Origin: Candidatus Aminicenantota bacterium
GTDB taxonomy: Bacteria; Acidobacteriota; Aminicenantia; UBA2199
DNA: 48,618 nucleotides
NCBI GenBank assembly: GCA_016934745.1
Contig: JAFGSF010000016.1
Coordinates: forward strand, 1-48,618
Reading direction: 5' to 3'
The translations under genes and the position numbers were made by a program. Shown here piece after piece: positions 1 through 7,424 of the stretch; the first letter of the stretch is position 1, and each line of letters opens with the position of its first letter. The notes beneath the pieces were generated by a model. That model saw nothing but the letters and a program-made list of their open reading frames with translations. It searched no databases and had not been told where the DNA came from.

Positions 1-30
1 AGAAATCATAGTGTGATTTTGATTTGAGCG

Positions 31-45
31 GTCCCCAAGGGGGAC
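31..45. repeat. Small inverted repeat in the left-edge non-coding stretch
   Basis: GTCCCC (31-36) and GGGGAC (40-45) form a perfect 6-bp stem with a 3-base loop. No T-run follows on either strand, so it is not a convincing terminator. The ten bases TGATTTGAGC occur twice here, at 20-29 and 79-88, the second copy touching the 3' end of tRNA-Leu. No gene is seen in 1-88. Confidence 0.4.
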
Positions 46-88
46 AGACAAATCTATCCCTCACCGGACGGTTCGGGATGATTTGAGC

Positions 89-172
89 TGCCGAGGGGGG
101 GAATCGAACCCCCACGAGGTTGCCCTCCCGGGATTTTAAGTCCCGTGCGTCTGCCAATTCCGCCACCCCGGC
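89..172 (-). tRNA. tRNA-Leu (anticodon UAA)
   Basis: Read on the minus strand, the sequence starts GCCGGGGTGGCGGAATTGGC and folds as a class II tRNA with a long variable arm. The 5' acceptor GCCGGGG pairs with CCTCGGC at the 3' end, with one G-U pair, and is followed by discriminator A. The anticodon stem ACGGGA / TCCCG encloses CTTAAAA, giving anticodon TAA. The T arm carries GGTTCGATTCC. CCA is not encoded. It is transcribed away from the LolB-like gene. Confidence 0.95.
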
Positions 173-188
173 ATGTTGAGCCGATGGT

Positions 189-216
189 AGCATATTTACC
201 CCCCGACGGTCAACAA
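189..216 (-). promoter_or_regulatory. Candidate promoter of tRNA-Leu
   Basis: On the minus strand a TTGTTG box (216-211) is followed after 16 bases by TATGCT (194-189). Transcription would start near 182, about ten bases before the tRNA 5' end. The boxes match sigma-70 only moderately. Confidence 0.4.
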
Positions 217-293
217 TGGCCAATCGGCTCGAAAACCAGTTTATATGTGAGTCAATGGTCTTTGTCGAGACTAGCGGCAATTAAGGACAACAT

Positions 294-896
294 ATGTTAA
301 AATGTCATCTTATGGCATATAAATTCTGCGCCTTTCTTCTGTTGATAAGCTGTATTGCCTGTATCAATCCCAAGATCAGGCACACGGCATCGTCTGGAGC
401 TTTTTTTCACTCCATGAGCATCAAATTCAATTACAGCGACAGCCAGGCAAAACAAAACGGCCGGTTTCACATGCGCTTTGATGAGCGCAACGCCAAATTC
501 ATTCTCTTTAATCCGCTCAACCATGTCGCCCTGCAGTTGCAGGTGGCGGGCGAAAAAGCGCTGTTGTCGCGCCCCGGCCAAAAACTTTACTGGCGCGGCG
601 ATTTCAGTCTCCTCCTCGACCGCTTGTGGGGCATTGAACTGACTGTAGCAGAATTAAAGGAAATCATCCTTTCGGGAGCGCTTCCGCAAGCGAAAATCAG
701 GGAAAAAGGGATGGTTGTTGATCTGGAACACAATCCGGACAGCCAGGTGCCGCAAACCATCAAAATCAGACAGAACCATGCCGAATTGATTTTGAAAATA
801 TTGAAAAATGAAACCCGGCCCGGGAATATCATCCTGCTCGAGCGCTTGCCCGGCTATAAAAAAGCGGAACTCGAGGGAATTCTGGACCATGATTAA
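294..896 (+). CDS. LolB-like outer-membrane lipoprotein
   Basis: Small exported lipoprotein of 200 residues. The N-terminus has a hydrophobic stretch ending in LISC (Cys20), with a second possible lipobox Cys at 23. The rest is a soluble region with many alternating polar and apolar residues. LolB receives lipoproteins from LolA at the outer membrane. Sequence similarity to LolB is not obvious by eye. The call rests on lipobox, size and position directly before ispE and prs, the same order as lolB-ispE-prs in Escherichia coli. AAGGA lies 7 bases before the ATG, supporting this start; Met7 is a possible alternative. The stop overlaps the ispE start by 8 bases, so the two are translationally coupled. 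It could be another DUF4292-like lipoprotein. Confidence 0.6.
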   Translation: MLKCHLMAYKFCAFLLLISCIACINPKIRHTASSGAFFHSMSIKFNYSDSQAKQNGRFHMRFDERNAKFILFNPLNHVALQLQVAGEKALLSRPGQKLYWRGDFSLLLDRLWGIELTVAELKEIILSGALPQAKIREKGMVVDLEHNPDSQVPQTIKIRQNHAELILKILKNETRPGNIILLERLPGYKKAELEGILDHD

Positions 897-1812
897 ATTG
901 CGTTCGTTCGCCAAGATCAACCTGGGGCTGGAAATCACCGGCAAAAGGACCGACGGCTACCATACCCTGTGCACCATCTTTCAAACCATCGATATCAGTG
1001 ATGAACTGCAACTCTGGGAAAACAAGAAACAAAAGATCAGCCTGGCCGGCAGCGATCCATCCATCCCGTGGGATGAGAACAACACCATTTCCCGCGCCTG
1101 CCGGTTGATATACGAAAACTACCCTGTTCGTCGCGGATTCGACATCCGGGTCAGGAAAAATATCCCACCGGGATCGGGATTGGGGGGCGGCAGCGGCAAC
1201 GCCGCTGTCATGCTGCTTTTTCTGGACCGGTACTTCAATTTGCAGATCCCCGCTGCTGAAATGAATGCCATGGCCGCTTCATTGGGAGCCGACGTGCCTT
1301 TTTTCCTCTACGGTGGCACGGTCTTGGGCGAAGGGATAGGGGAGTTACTGACCCGGCTGCCCGAATTATCACAGCGAGATATCGCGCTTTTTATTCCGCC
1401 CCGGCATGTGTCCAGCGCCTTAATTTTTTCCCGCTTGAACTTGACAAAACCGGCATTACCCAGTAAAATACAACTCTTCCTGCAAAAAAGCGATTTCTCA
1501 GATTTGGAAAATGAACTGGAAAACGTCACATTTGTCCTATTTCCGGAAATTGGGGAGATCAAGCTGAAAATGCTCCAAGGAGGATGCGATTTCGTGCAGA
1601 TGACAGGCAGTGGTTCGGCAGTCTATGGTTTGGGCACGCCAGAGAAATTGGCTGCCTTGGCCAGTATGTGGCCCGGCATGATATTAACCAGAACTATCGA
1701 TAAAAATTATTACCAGGAGAAGATTGGGGTGTGGCCAAGTGGTAAGGCATCGGCCTTTGGAGCCGAGATTCGGAGGTTCGAATCCTCCCGCCCCAGCAAA
1801 ACCACATGTTAA
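889..1812 (+). CDS. ispE: 4-(cytidine 5'-diphospho)-2-C-methyl-D-erythritol kinase; reading frame runs through tRNA-Gln
   Basis: GHMP-family kinase of the MEP isoprenoid pathway; it phosphorylates the 2-hydroxyl of CDP-methylerythritol using ATP. The N-terminal SFAKINLGLEI motif, the glycine-rich ATP loop PPGSGLGGGSGNA near residue 95 and the late MTGSGSAVYG motif are all family signatures. The start is the ATG at 889, where the conserved N-terminus begins; an upstream in-frame extension is possible but lies in the previous gene. The conserved protein ends near residue 278, a normal length. No stop follows: the frame stays open through the entire tRNA-Gln gene (1725-1796) and ends at TAA 1810-1812, adding about 29 residues encoded by tRNA sequence. 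The stop overlaps the prs ATG at 1806. Confidence 0.95.
   Translation: MIKLRSFAKINLGLEITGKRTDGYHTLCTIFQTIDISDELQLWENKKQKISLAGSDPSIPWDENNTISRACRLIYENYPVRRGFDIRVRKNIPPGSGLGGGSGNAAVMLLFLDRYFNLQIPAAEMNAMAASLGADVPFFLYGGTVLGEGIGELLTRLPELSQRDIALFIPPRHVSSALIFSRLNLTKPALPSKIQLFLQKSDFSDLENELENVTFVLFPEIGEIKLKMLQGGCDFVQMTGSGSAVYGLGTPEKLAALASMWPGMILTRTIDKNYYQEKIGVWPSGKASAFGAEIRRFESSRPSKTTC
1725..1796 (+). tRNA. tRNA-Gln (anticodon UUG)
   Basis: A 72-base cloverleaf. Acceptor TGGGGTG pairs with CGCCCCA; the anticodon stem CGGCC / GGCCG-like arm holds CTTTGGA, giving TTG; the T arm contains GGTTCGAATCC. The U-A first pair is typical of tRNA-Gln. CCA is not encoded (GCA follows). It lies completely inside the ispE open reading frame, on the same strand, ten bases before prs. 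The order ispE, tRNA-Gln, prs is seen in several Gram-negative lineages, but the in-frame nesting is unusual. Confidence 0.96.
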
Positions 1813-2753
1813 GCAATAATAAATTTTTGCTCTTTTCCGGTTCCAGTAATAAAAAACTCGCCAATGAAATCGCCACCCATCTGCATATGAAGCTGGGGCA
1901 ATCGGTCCTGGATGTTTTTTCAGACGGCGAAATACGCTTTCAAAGCCATGAAAACGTTCGCGGCGCCGATGTGTTCATTATCCAGTCCTTGTGTTCGGAC
2001 AGTAATTTCAATATCATGGAATTGCTGCTTATGGCCGATGCCTTTAAAAGGGCCTCGGCCCGCCGGATCACGGCCGTGATCACCTATTACGCCTATGCAC
2101 GCCAGGACCGCAAGGACCGGCCCCGGGTCGCCATTTCGGCCCGCTTGCTGGCTGACCTGCTGGAAACAGCCGGTTTTTCTAGGGTACTGACCATCGATTT
2201 GCATGCCACACAGATCCAGGGTTTTTTCAACATCCCGGTCGACAATCTGATGGCCCTGCCGGTTTTTATAACTCATTTTAAAAAAATGAAATTAAAGGAC
2301 CTGGTCATCGTTTCTCCGGATGCCGGCGGCGTGGAACGGGCCAGGCTTTTTGCGCAGAAATTGAATGCCGATCTGGCCATCGCCGATAAACGCAGGACGG
2401 CTCCGAATGTAGCTGAGCTGATGCATATCATCGGCGAGGTGGAAGGCAAGAATGCCATCATCGTCGACGACATTATCGATACCGCCGGCACCATTTCCGA
2501 GAGCATCAAGGCCCTGAAAAAGAAAGGCGCGAAACGAATTTTTACCGCCTGTACCCACGGTATTTTCTCAGGCCAGGCGCTGTCGCGTATCAATGAATCG
2601 CCACTGGAAAAAATTTACATCACCGACTCCATTCCATTGCACTGCAGCCAGGAGCAATGCCCGAAAATCGAAGTGCTTTCCGTCGCCGGATTGTTCGCCG
2701 AGGCCATCGAAAGCATTCACAAGGAAACTTCCGTTTCAAAATTATTTTTATAA
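1806..2753 (+). CDS. prs: Ribose-phosphate pyrophosphokinase (PRPP synthetase)
   Basis: Makes 5-phosphoribosyl-1-diphosphate from ribose 5-phosphate and ATP, feeding purine, pyrimidine, His, Trp and NAD synthesis in the cytoplasm. At 315 residues it has the usual length. Visible motifs are the N-terminal FSGSSN, the flexible catalytic loop YYAYARQDRKDRPR near residue 96, and the PRPP-binding loop VDDIIDTAGT near residue 220. The start is ATG 1806, needed to keep the first beta strand; it has no clear Shine-Dalgarno sequence. It overlaps the ispE stop by 7 bases and follows tRNA-Gln by nine bases, so translation may depend on coupling to ispE. rplY follows after 12 bases. Confidence 0.97.
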   Translation: MLSNNKFLLFSGSSNKKLANEIATHLHMKLGQSVLDVFSDGEIRFQSHENVRGADVFIIQSLCSDSNFNIMELLLMADAFKRASARRITAVITYYAYARQDRKDRPRVAISARLLADLLETAGFSRVLTIDLHATQIQGFFNIPVDNLMALPVFITHFKKMKLKDLVIVSPDAGGVERARLFAQKLNADLAIADKRRTAPNVAELMHIIGEVEGKNAIIVDDIIDTAGTISESIKALKKKGAKRIFTACTHGIFSGQALSRINESPLEKIYITDSIPLHCSQEQCPKIEVLSVAGLFAEAIESIHKETSVSKLFL

Positions 2754-2765
2754 AAAGAGGAGCTA

Positions 2766-3500
2766 ATGGAAAACCTAATCACCATCCATGCCGAATTAAG
2801 AGAAGAAATAAGCAAAAAGGTCTGCAAAAGTCTGCGCGCCCAAGGTAAAATCCCGGCGATCGTATATGGCATCTCCGCGGAAAGCATCCCCATCGCAGTG
2901 GATCTGAGCGATATCAAGAACATTATGAAATCGGAAAAAAAGGAAAACTCGATCCTGCGGATTCTGCAGGGCAGCAAAACCAAGTTTGATGCCATGATCA
3001 AGGAAATCCAGTACGACTATCTGTCGGATCATATCATCCATGTCGATTTTATCCGCCTTGATCTGAAAAAACTTGTGGAAGTTGAAGTGCCCGTGGTTCT
3101 TTTCGGAGACCCGATCGGCGTCAAAACCGAAGACGGGCTGCTTGAGTTCATCCATCGTGAAGTGCAGGTCCGCTGCCTGCCGACGCAAATCCCCAAGGAA
3201 ATCAGGATCGATGTTTCTGCTCTCCATATCGGCCAGTCAATTAAAGTGGACACCTTGCCCAAAACTGACGCCTACCAGGTCATTTCCCCGGCCAATACGG
3301 TAATTTGCGCCGTTGCCGCCAAGGCCAAGGAAGAAGTGGCCGAAGTGGCCGAGGTGGCCGAAGCCGTCGAAGGAGAGGTTGAGGGCGCGGCGACTGCCGC
3401 TGCGGCTCCAGGCGCCGCAGCCCCTGAAGCAGCAGCCGCGGACAAGGATAAGGATAAGAGCAAGGAAAAAGGCAAGGTTAAGGATAAAAAGGAGGGATAA
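2766..3500 (+). CDS. rplY: 50S ribosomal protein L25 / general stress protein Ctc
   Basis: Binds 5S rRNA in the large subunit. At 244 residues it is the long Ctc/TL5 form: L25 domain (about 1-92, with RAQGKIPAIVYG), then the beta-rich TL5 C-terminal domain (about 95-185). The last 60 residues are a low-complexity tail, first acidic-valine repeats made from three nearly identical 9-base units (GAAGTGGCC) near 3330, then Ala/Pro-rich, then Lys/Asp-rich. AGAGGAG stands just before the ATG. Its final codons (Lys-Lys-Glu-Gly-stop) contain the ribosome-binding site of pth. The prs-rplY-pth order is common in diderm bacteria. Confidence 0.95.
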   Translation: MENLITIHAELREEISKKVCKSLRAQGKIPAIVYGISAESIPIAVDLSDIKNIMKSEKKENSILRILQGSKTKFDAMIKEIQYDYLSDHIIHVDFIRLDLKKLVEVEVPVVLFGDPIGVKTEDGLLEFIHREVQVRCLPTQIPKEIRIDVSALHIGQSIKVDTLPKTDAYQVISPANTVICAVAAKAKEEVAEVAEVAEAVEGEVEGAATAAAAPGAAAPEAAAADKDKDKSKEKGKVKDKKEG

Positions 3501-3503
3501 ATT
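3491..3503 (+). promoter_or_regulatory. Shine-Dalgarno and ATT start codon of pth
   Basis: GGAGGG (3491-3496) lies inside the last codons of rplY, and ATT (3501-3503) follows directly after the rplY stop TAA. No ATG, GTG or TTG exists in the pth frame between that stop and TTG 3519. Starting at TTG would remove the first beta strand of Pth. ATT initiation is known for infC; here it would couple pth tightly to rplY. Confidence 0.6.
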
Positions 3504-4091
3504 TTTGTCTTCATTGGTTTGGGCAACCCGGATAAAAAATATGAAAATACACCGCACAATGCAGGATTTTTATGCATCGACGAGATTTGCAGGCGCCACG
3601 ATATCCGATTGGACCGGATGGGAAACATCCTGCAGTACAAAAAAACCGCAATCGGCGGTCATGCGCTCATTTTGGTCAAACCCATGACCTACATGAATGA
3701 ATCGGGTTTGGTACTGCCGAAATTAAATAGAATGTTTGCCCTTGATTATTCACGGATGCTGGTGATTTATGATGACATTGACCTGCCGCTGGGCCAAATC
3801 CGAATCAGGGAAAGAGGCAGTGCCGGCACCCATAAAGGCATGAAATCGATCATTCGGCACAGCGGCACCCAGGAATTTCCCCGATTGCGCATCGGCATCC
3901 AGAATCCTGGCCGCAAAGTGTTGAACATCATCCATTATGTGCTGACAGCGTTCCGGGGCGAAAAAAACGAGATTTTCAAAACAGGAATCATGCAGGCCGC
4001 GGATGCGGCGGAAGCGATTCTGGAAACAGATATTCACAGCACCATGAATGCATTTAATAGGAGAAAGAACTCCTTGCTTCTTCAAAAATGA
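3501..4091 (+). CDS. pth: Peptidyl-tRNA hydrolase
   Basis: Cleaves the ester bond of peptidyl-tRNA released by stalled ribosomes, recycling tRNA. Family motifs are visible: FIGLGNPDKKYENTPHNAGF with the catalytic His, PMTYMNESG, DDIDLPLG with the conserved Asp, and RLRIGI. With the ATT start the protein has 196 residues, the normal length; the TTG at 3519 would give 190 and lose the beta strand before GLGNP. The loop usually reading GGHNG reads GTHKG, so the Asn that helps bind substrate (Asn114 in E. coli) is Lys. It follows rplY without a gap. rpsF follows after 29 bases with its own strong ribosome-binding site. Confidence 0.93.
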   Translation: MFVFIGLGNPDKKYENTPHNAGFLCIDEICRRHDIRLDRMGNILQYKKTAIGGHALILVKPMTYMNESGLVLPKLNRMFALDYSRMLVIYDDIDLPLGQIRIRERGSAGTHKGMKSIIRHSGTQEFPRLRIGIQNPGRKVLNIIHYVLTAFRGEKNEIFKTGIMQAADAAEAILETDIHSTMNAFNRRKNSLLLQK

Positions 4092-4120
4092 AGAGGCTAA
4101 AACATCCATAAGGAGGATTA

Positions 4121-4552
4121 ATGAACAGCAGGTATGAAATTGGCTTCATCATCACACCGGATGCCAATGAGGAAGAAGTAAAGAAAATCATTGAATTGGT
4201 CAGCGGCACCATCAAGAAGGCCAAAGGCGTGATTGGCAACATCGATGAATGGGGAAGAAAAAAAATGGCCTATCCGATCAAGAAGAATCCGGAGGGTTAT
4301 TACGTATTCATTCAGGCTGACGTCGACGGATCGGTCATCGCCGACCTCGAAAGACGTCTGAAGCAGATGGAAAAGGTTTTGCGTTACATCACCTTAAGGC
4401 TGGATGACAAGCTGAAGAAAGCCAACAAACTGACAAAAAGATGGCTGAAAATCGAACAATTCAGAAAAAAATCGCAGCTCAGCCACGAAGAAAGCAGGGA
4501 AAACAGTGATAGCGTGTCAAAAGAGGAGGAAACAGATGCAGTCGAGAAATAG
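4121..4552 (+). CDS. rpsF: 30S ribosomal protein S6
   Basis: Binds S18 on the small-subunit platform. The N-terminus RYEIGFIITPDA and the central GRKKMAYPIKKNPEGYYV are typical of S6. The core ends near residue 95; a charged Lys/Glu-rich tail brings the length to 143, longer than the roughly 95-135 of common homologues. AAGGAGG lies 6 bases before the ATG. The end overlaps rpsR by 17 bases. The S6-S18-L9-DnaB order is one of the best conserved bacterial gene groups. Confidence 0.97.
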   Translation: MNSRYEIGFIITPDANEEEVKKIIELVSGTIKKAKGVIGNIDEWGRKKMAYPIKKNPEGYYVFIQADVDGSVIADLERRLKQMEKVLRYITLRLDDKLKKANKLTKRWLKIEQFRKKSQLSHEESRENSDSVSKEEETDAVEK

Positions 4553-4808
4553 TTCCGCTGACGGCAAGCCCCAGAAAAAATACTATTCGGTTCGTAAAAA
4601 ATATTGTGCTTTTTGCAAGGACCGGATTACGCTGGTCGATTATAAAAATTTTCGCAACCTGGAGAATTATATTTCCGAAACCGGCCGCATGTTTCCAGCC
4701 CGAGTCACCGGTACCTGCGCGTATCATCAAAAACAGCTATCCAAGGCTATCAAGAGGGCCAGGCAAATGGCTTTAATCAAATTCAGCGAAGAGAAACGAG
4801 GCTACTAA
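4536..4808 (+). CDS. rpsR: 30S ribosomal protein S18
   Basis: Platform protein, partner of S6. The start is ATG 4536, preceded by AGAGGAGG; it sits inside the end of rpsF. The 90-residue protein keeps the core DYKNFRNLENYI and GRMFPARVTG, and ends in the basic helix AIKRARQMALI. It has a CAFC pair and a later CAYH, so it is the cysteine-containing, presumably zinc-binding form; E. coli S18 has lost these ligands. rplI starts one base after its stop. Confidence 0.97.
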   Translation: MQSRNSSADGKPQKKYYSVRKKYCAFCKDRITLVDYKNFRNLENYISETGRMFPARVTGTCAYHQKQLSKAIKRARQMALIKFSEEKRGY

Positions 4809-4809
4809 C

Positions 4810-5271
4810 ATGAAAGTCATATTAACTGCCGATGTCGAAAAAGTCGGCAATCTCGGCGATGTTATTGAAGTGAAAAAAGGTTTTGCCCGTAATTTTCTGT
4901 TGCCCAGAAAATACGCCGTTGCCGTGACGGCTCACAATGTCGCCTTGATGGAAAACAAGAAGAAAAAGCACCTCAAGCAACTGGAAATCGAAAAACTCTC
5001 CGCCGAAGAACAAAAGCAAAAGCTGGAAGGGATTTCCATCACCATTAGTAAAAAAGCCGGAGAAAATGACGTGCTTTTCGGATCAGTGACCACCAGTGAG
5101 CTTGAAAAAGAGCTTAAGGCCATGGGCGTCGTTGTCGAAAAAAAGAAGCTTCATCTCGACGAACCCATCAAGCGGCTGGGAAACTACACCCTCAAAATCA
5201 AGCTCTTTAAGGACGTTGAAGCGGAAATCAAAATTGCGGTTCTCAAGGATGGCGACGTAACTCCTGAGTGA
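4810..5271 (+). CDS. rplI: 50S ribosomal protein L9
   Basis: Two-domain L9 at the base of the L1 stalk. The N-terminal domain begins MKVILTADVEKVGNLGD and includes KKGFARNFLLPRKYA. The long connecting helix (about 40-75) is Lys/Glu rich, and the C-terminal RNA-binding domain follows. Length is 153, near the usual 148. It begins one base after rpsR, and its stop overlaps a possible GTG start of dnaB. Confidence 0.97.
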   Translation: MKVILTADVEKVGNLGDVIEVKKGFARNFLLPRKYAVAVTAHNVALMENKKKKHLKQLEIEKLSAEEQKQKLEGISITISKKAGENDVLFGSVTTSELEKELKAMGVVVEKKKLHLDEPIKRLGNYTLKIKLFKDVEAEIKIAVLKDGDVTPE

Positions 5272-5279
5272 CCCTGGTT

Positions 5280-6647
5280 ATGTCTCTGGATCTAAAAAAG
5301 GCGCTGCCCCATGATGAAATAGCTGAGAAAGCGCTGCTGGGGGCCATGCTCCTTGACAACCGCTACGTCAACCAGGTTTTTTCCGAAATCAGCAGTGAAG
5401 ATTTTTTCAGGGATACGCATCACCTGATCGCTCAGGCAATCCTGAACCTGGTCAATAATAATTCCACGGCTGATATCATCACCGTGGCCAGTACTCTGGA
5501 AAAAAACAGTGAATTGAAATTCGTCGGCGGTCACGCCTTTATCACGGCTCTGGTTGACGACATCCCCGACAACCTGGACATCAAGGAATATATTAAAATT
5601 GTCAAAGACCGCTCGATGCTCAGGAAAATCATTGTCACTTCGATGGGCATCATCCAAAAGGGCGTGGAACCCTCCGCCGATACTATCAGCCTGCTCAATG
5701 AAATCCAGGAAGACATCATTAAAATTTCCGAGGAGCGCATAAAAAAAGGTTTTTATGCTACGGCCGACCTGATTCCCGAAACCATGGAACTGATTGAGAG
5801 CATTCAGCAGGGAGGGGAGAATCAGGGTCTGAAAACCGGCTACTTTGAACTGGATGGCATCACGTCCGGCTTTCAGAACGGGGATTTGATCGTGGTCGCT
5901 GCCCGGCCCTCCATGGGCAAGACTGCCTTGGCCCTGAATATTGCGGTCAACATGGCCATCAAAGAAGAAAAATCGGTGGCTTTTTATTCAATTGAAATGT
6001 CCAGATTGCAAGTCTTGATGCGCTTGATGGCCATTCATGCCCGAGTCAGTATGAGCTCGATCAGGACCGGAAAACCTGCTCTGACCAACAAGGAATGGCA
6101 CAACCTGGAACTGGCTGCGGCCGAGCTGCAAAAGGCCAGTTTGTTCATCGATGATTCAGCGTCTTTATCCATAGTGGAAATGAAAGCCCGGGCCAGAAAG
6201 TTGAAAGCTGAAAAAAAACTGGATGTCGTCTTTGTCGATTACTTGCAGTTGATCAAGGTAACCGGCGACAGCCTGCGTCGCAATGACAACCGGGCCCAGG
6301 AAGTGACCCTCATCACGGCTGCCCTCAAAGAACTGGCCAAGGAACTGCAGATTCCGGTGGTGGCCATGGCCCAGTTGAACCGCGCTCCGGAAACGCGGGG
6401 CGGCAAGAGGGAAAAAGGACCTCGCTACCAGCTTTCCGACCTCAAGGAAAGCGGCTCCATTGAACAGGATGCCGACGTGGTTATATTCATTCATCGTGAT
6501 GACCAGTTTGACAAAGATTCGGAGAGGAAAGGGGAGGCGGATTTGATCATTGCCAAACAAAGGAACGGTCCGACCGGAAAAATCGTTTTGGCGTTTTTGG
6601 ATAAATTCACCAAATTCGCCAACATGGAATTCCGCGAAAGGGATTAG
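5280..6647 (+). CDS. dnaB: Replicative DNA helicase DnaB
   Basis: Hexameric 5'-3' helicase of the replication fork. The N-terminal domain with LPHDEIAEKALLGAMLLDN is followed by the RecA-like motor. Walker A is ARPSMGKT near residue 210; Walker B is VVFVDYLQL near residue 316; MAQLNR and SGSIEQDADVV are later DnaB signatures. No intein interrupts it. I chose ATG 5280; GTG 5268 overlapping the rplI stop is an alternative adding four residues. Length about 455, normal. It closes the ribosomal-protein block; the MCE operon starts 6 bases later. Confidence 0.96.
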   Translation: MSLDLKKALPHDEIAEKALLGAMLLDNRYVNQVFSEISSEDFFRDTHHLIAQAILNLVNNNSTADIITVASTLEKNSELKFVGGHAFITALVDDIPDNLDIKEYIKIVKDRSMLRKIIVTSMGIIQKGVEPSADTISLLNEIQEDIIKISEERIKKGFYATADLIPETMELIESIQQGGENQGLKTGYFELDGITSGFQNGDLIVVAARPSMGKTALALNIAVNMAIKEEKSVAFYSIEMSRLQVLMRLMAIHARVSMSSIRTGKPALTNKEWHNLELAAAELQKASLFIDDSASLSIVEMKARARKLKAEKKLDVVFVDYLQLIKVTGDSLRRNDNRAQEVTLITAALKELAKELQIPVVAMAQLNRAPETRGGKREKGPRYQLSDLKESGSIEQDADVVIFIHRDDQFDKDSERKGEADLIIAKQRNGPTGKIVLAFLDKFTKFANMEFRERD

Positions 6648-6653
6648 TTTCCG

Positions 6654-7424
6654 GTGAAGTTTATCCAGCAGGCGTTGCTTAATTTTGCCCGCAACAGCGG
6701 GGAAATATTTGCCATATCGCTTAAATCGACTGCATTCATTTTCAAACCGCCGTTGAATTTCCGGCGTATTATTAATCATCTTTACCTGGATGGCATTAAA
6801 TCGATTCCCGTCATTTTCCTGATGTCTGTTTTTACCGGAGGCGTTTTGGCCTTGCAGAGTTACTACGCTTTGCAGCGATTTGGCGCCGAAGTATTCACCG
6901 GTTCATTGGTTGGGGTGAGTTTGACCAAAGAATTGATTCCGGTGCTGAGCGGCTTAATACTAGCCGGCAGGGTCAGTGCATCCTACAGCGCCGAAATTGG
7001 CACCATGGTTGTCACCGAGCAGGTGGATGCTCTATTTACATTCGGAATCAATCCGCTGAAATATCTGGTCAGCCCGCGCGTAGCGGCATTGCTGGTCATG
7101 GCCCCGTTGTTGACGCTTTTCGGCGATTTTATGGGCATCATGGGCGGCCGCTTGGTTGCCGCACTGGTAGTCAACCAGAATCCCAACTTGTACGATTCAC
7201 AACTGTTTTCAGCGCTGGAAATATGGGACGTGCTTTCAGGCATGATCAAATCCGTATTTTTCGGTTTGACTATCGCCGTGATCGGCAGTTATTTCGGCTT
7301 GAAAACCGAAGGTGGGGCCAAGGGAGTCGGCAGAGCCACAACGACCGCCGTGGTCGTCGCTTCGATTATCATTCTTATCTCTGACTTCTTCTGGACTAAA
7401 ATCCTGCCTTTCAGCCTAAGATGA
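6654..7424 (+). CDS. mlaE: MlaE-type ABC transporter permease (MCE lipid transport)
   Basis: Inner-membrane permease of an MCE system that moves phospholipids between inner and outer membranes. The 256-residue protein has several hydrophobic helices and the family signatures SVFTGGVLALQ, LTKELIPVLSGLILAGR and AEIGTMVVTEQVDAL. The start is GTG 6654; no ATG exists before the conserved region. It ends in an ATGA overlap with mlaF, showing translational coupling. mlaB and mlaC are absent here. Confidence 0.95.
   Translation: MKFIQQALLNFARNSGEIFAISLKSTAFIFKPPLNFRRIINHLYLDGIKSIPVIFLMSVFTGGVLALQSYYALQRFGAEVFTGSLVGVSLTKELIPVLSGLILAGRVSASYSAEIGTMVVTEQVDALFTFGINPLKYLVSPRVAALLVMAPLLTLFGDFMGIMGGRLVAALVVNQNPNLYDSQLFSALEIWDVLSGMIKSVFFGLTIAVIGSYFGLKTEGGAKGVGRATTTAVVVASIIILISDFFWTKILPFSLR

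Noticed and set aside
31..45. Terminator of tRNA-Leu
   Set aside because: The hairpin is not followed by a T-run on the minus strand.
1694..1876. Minus-strand small protein over tRNA-Gln
   Set aside because: It is the antisense translation of the tRNA, a common spurious call.
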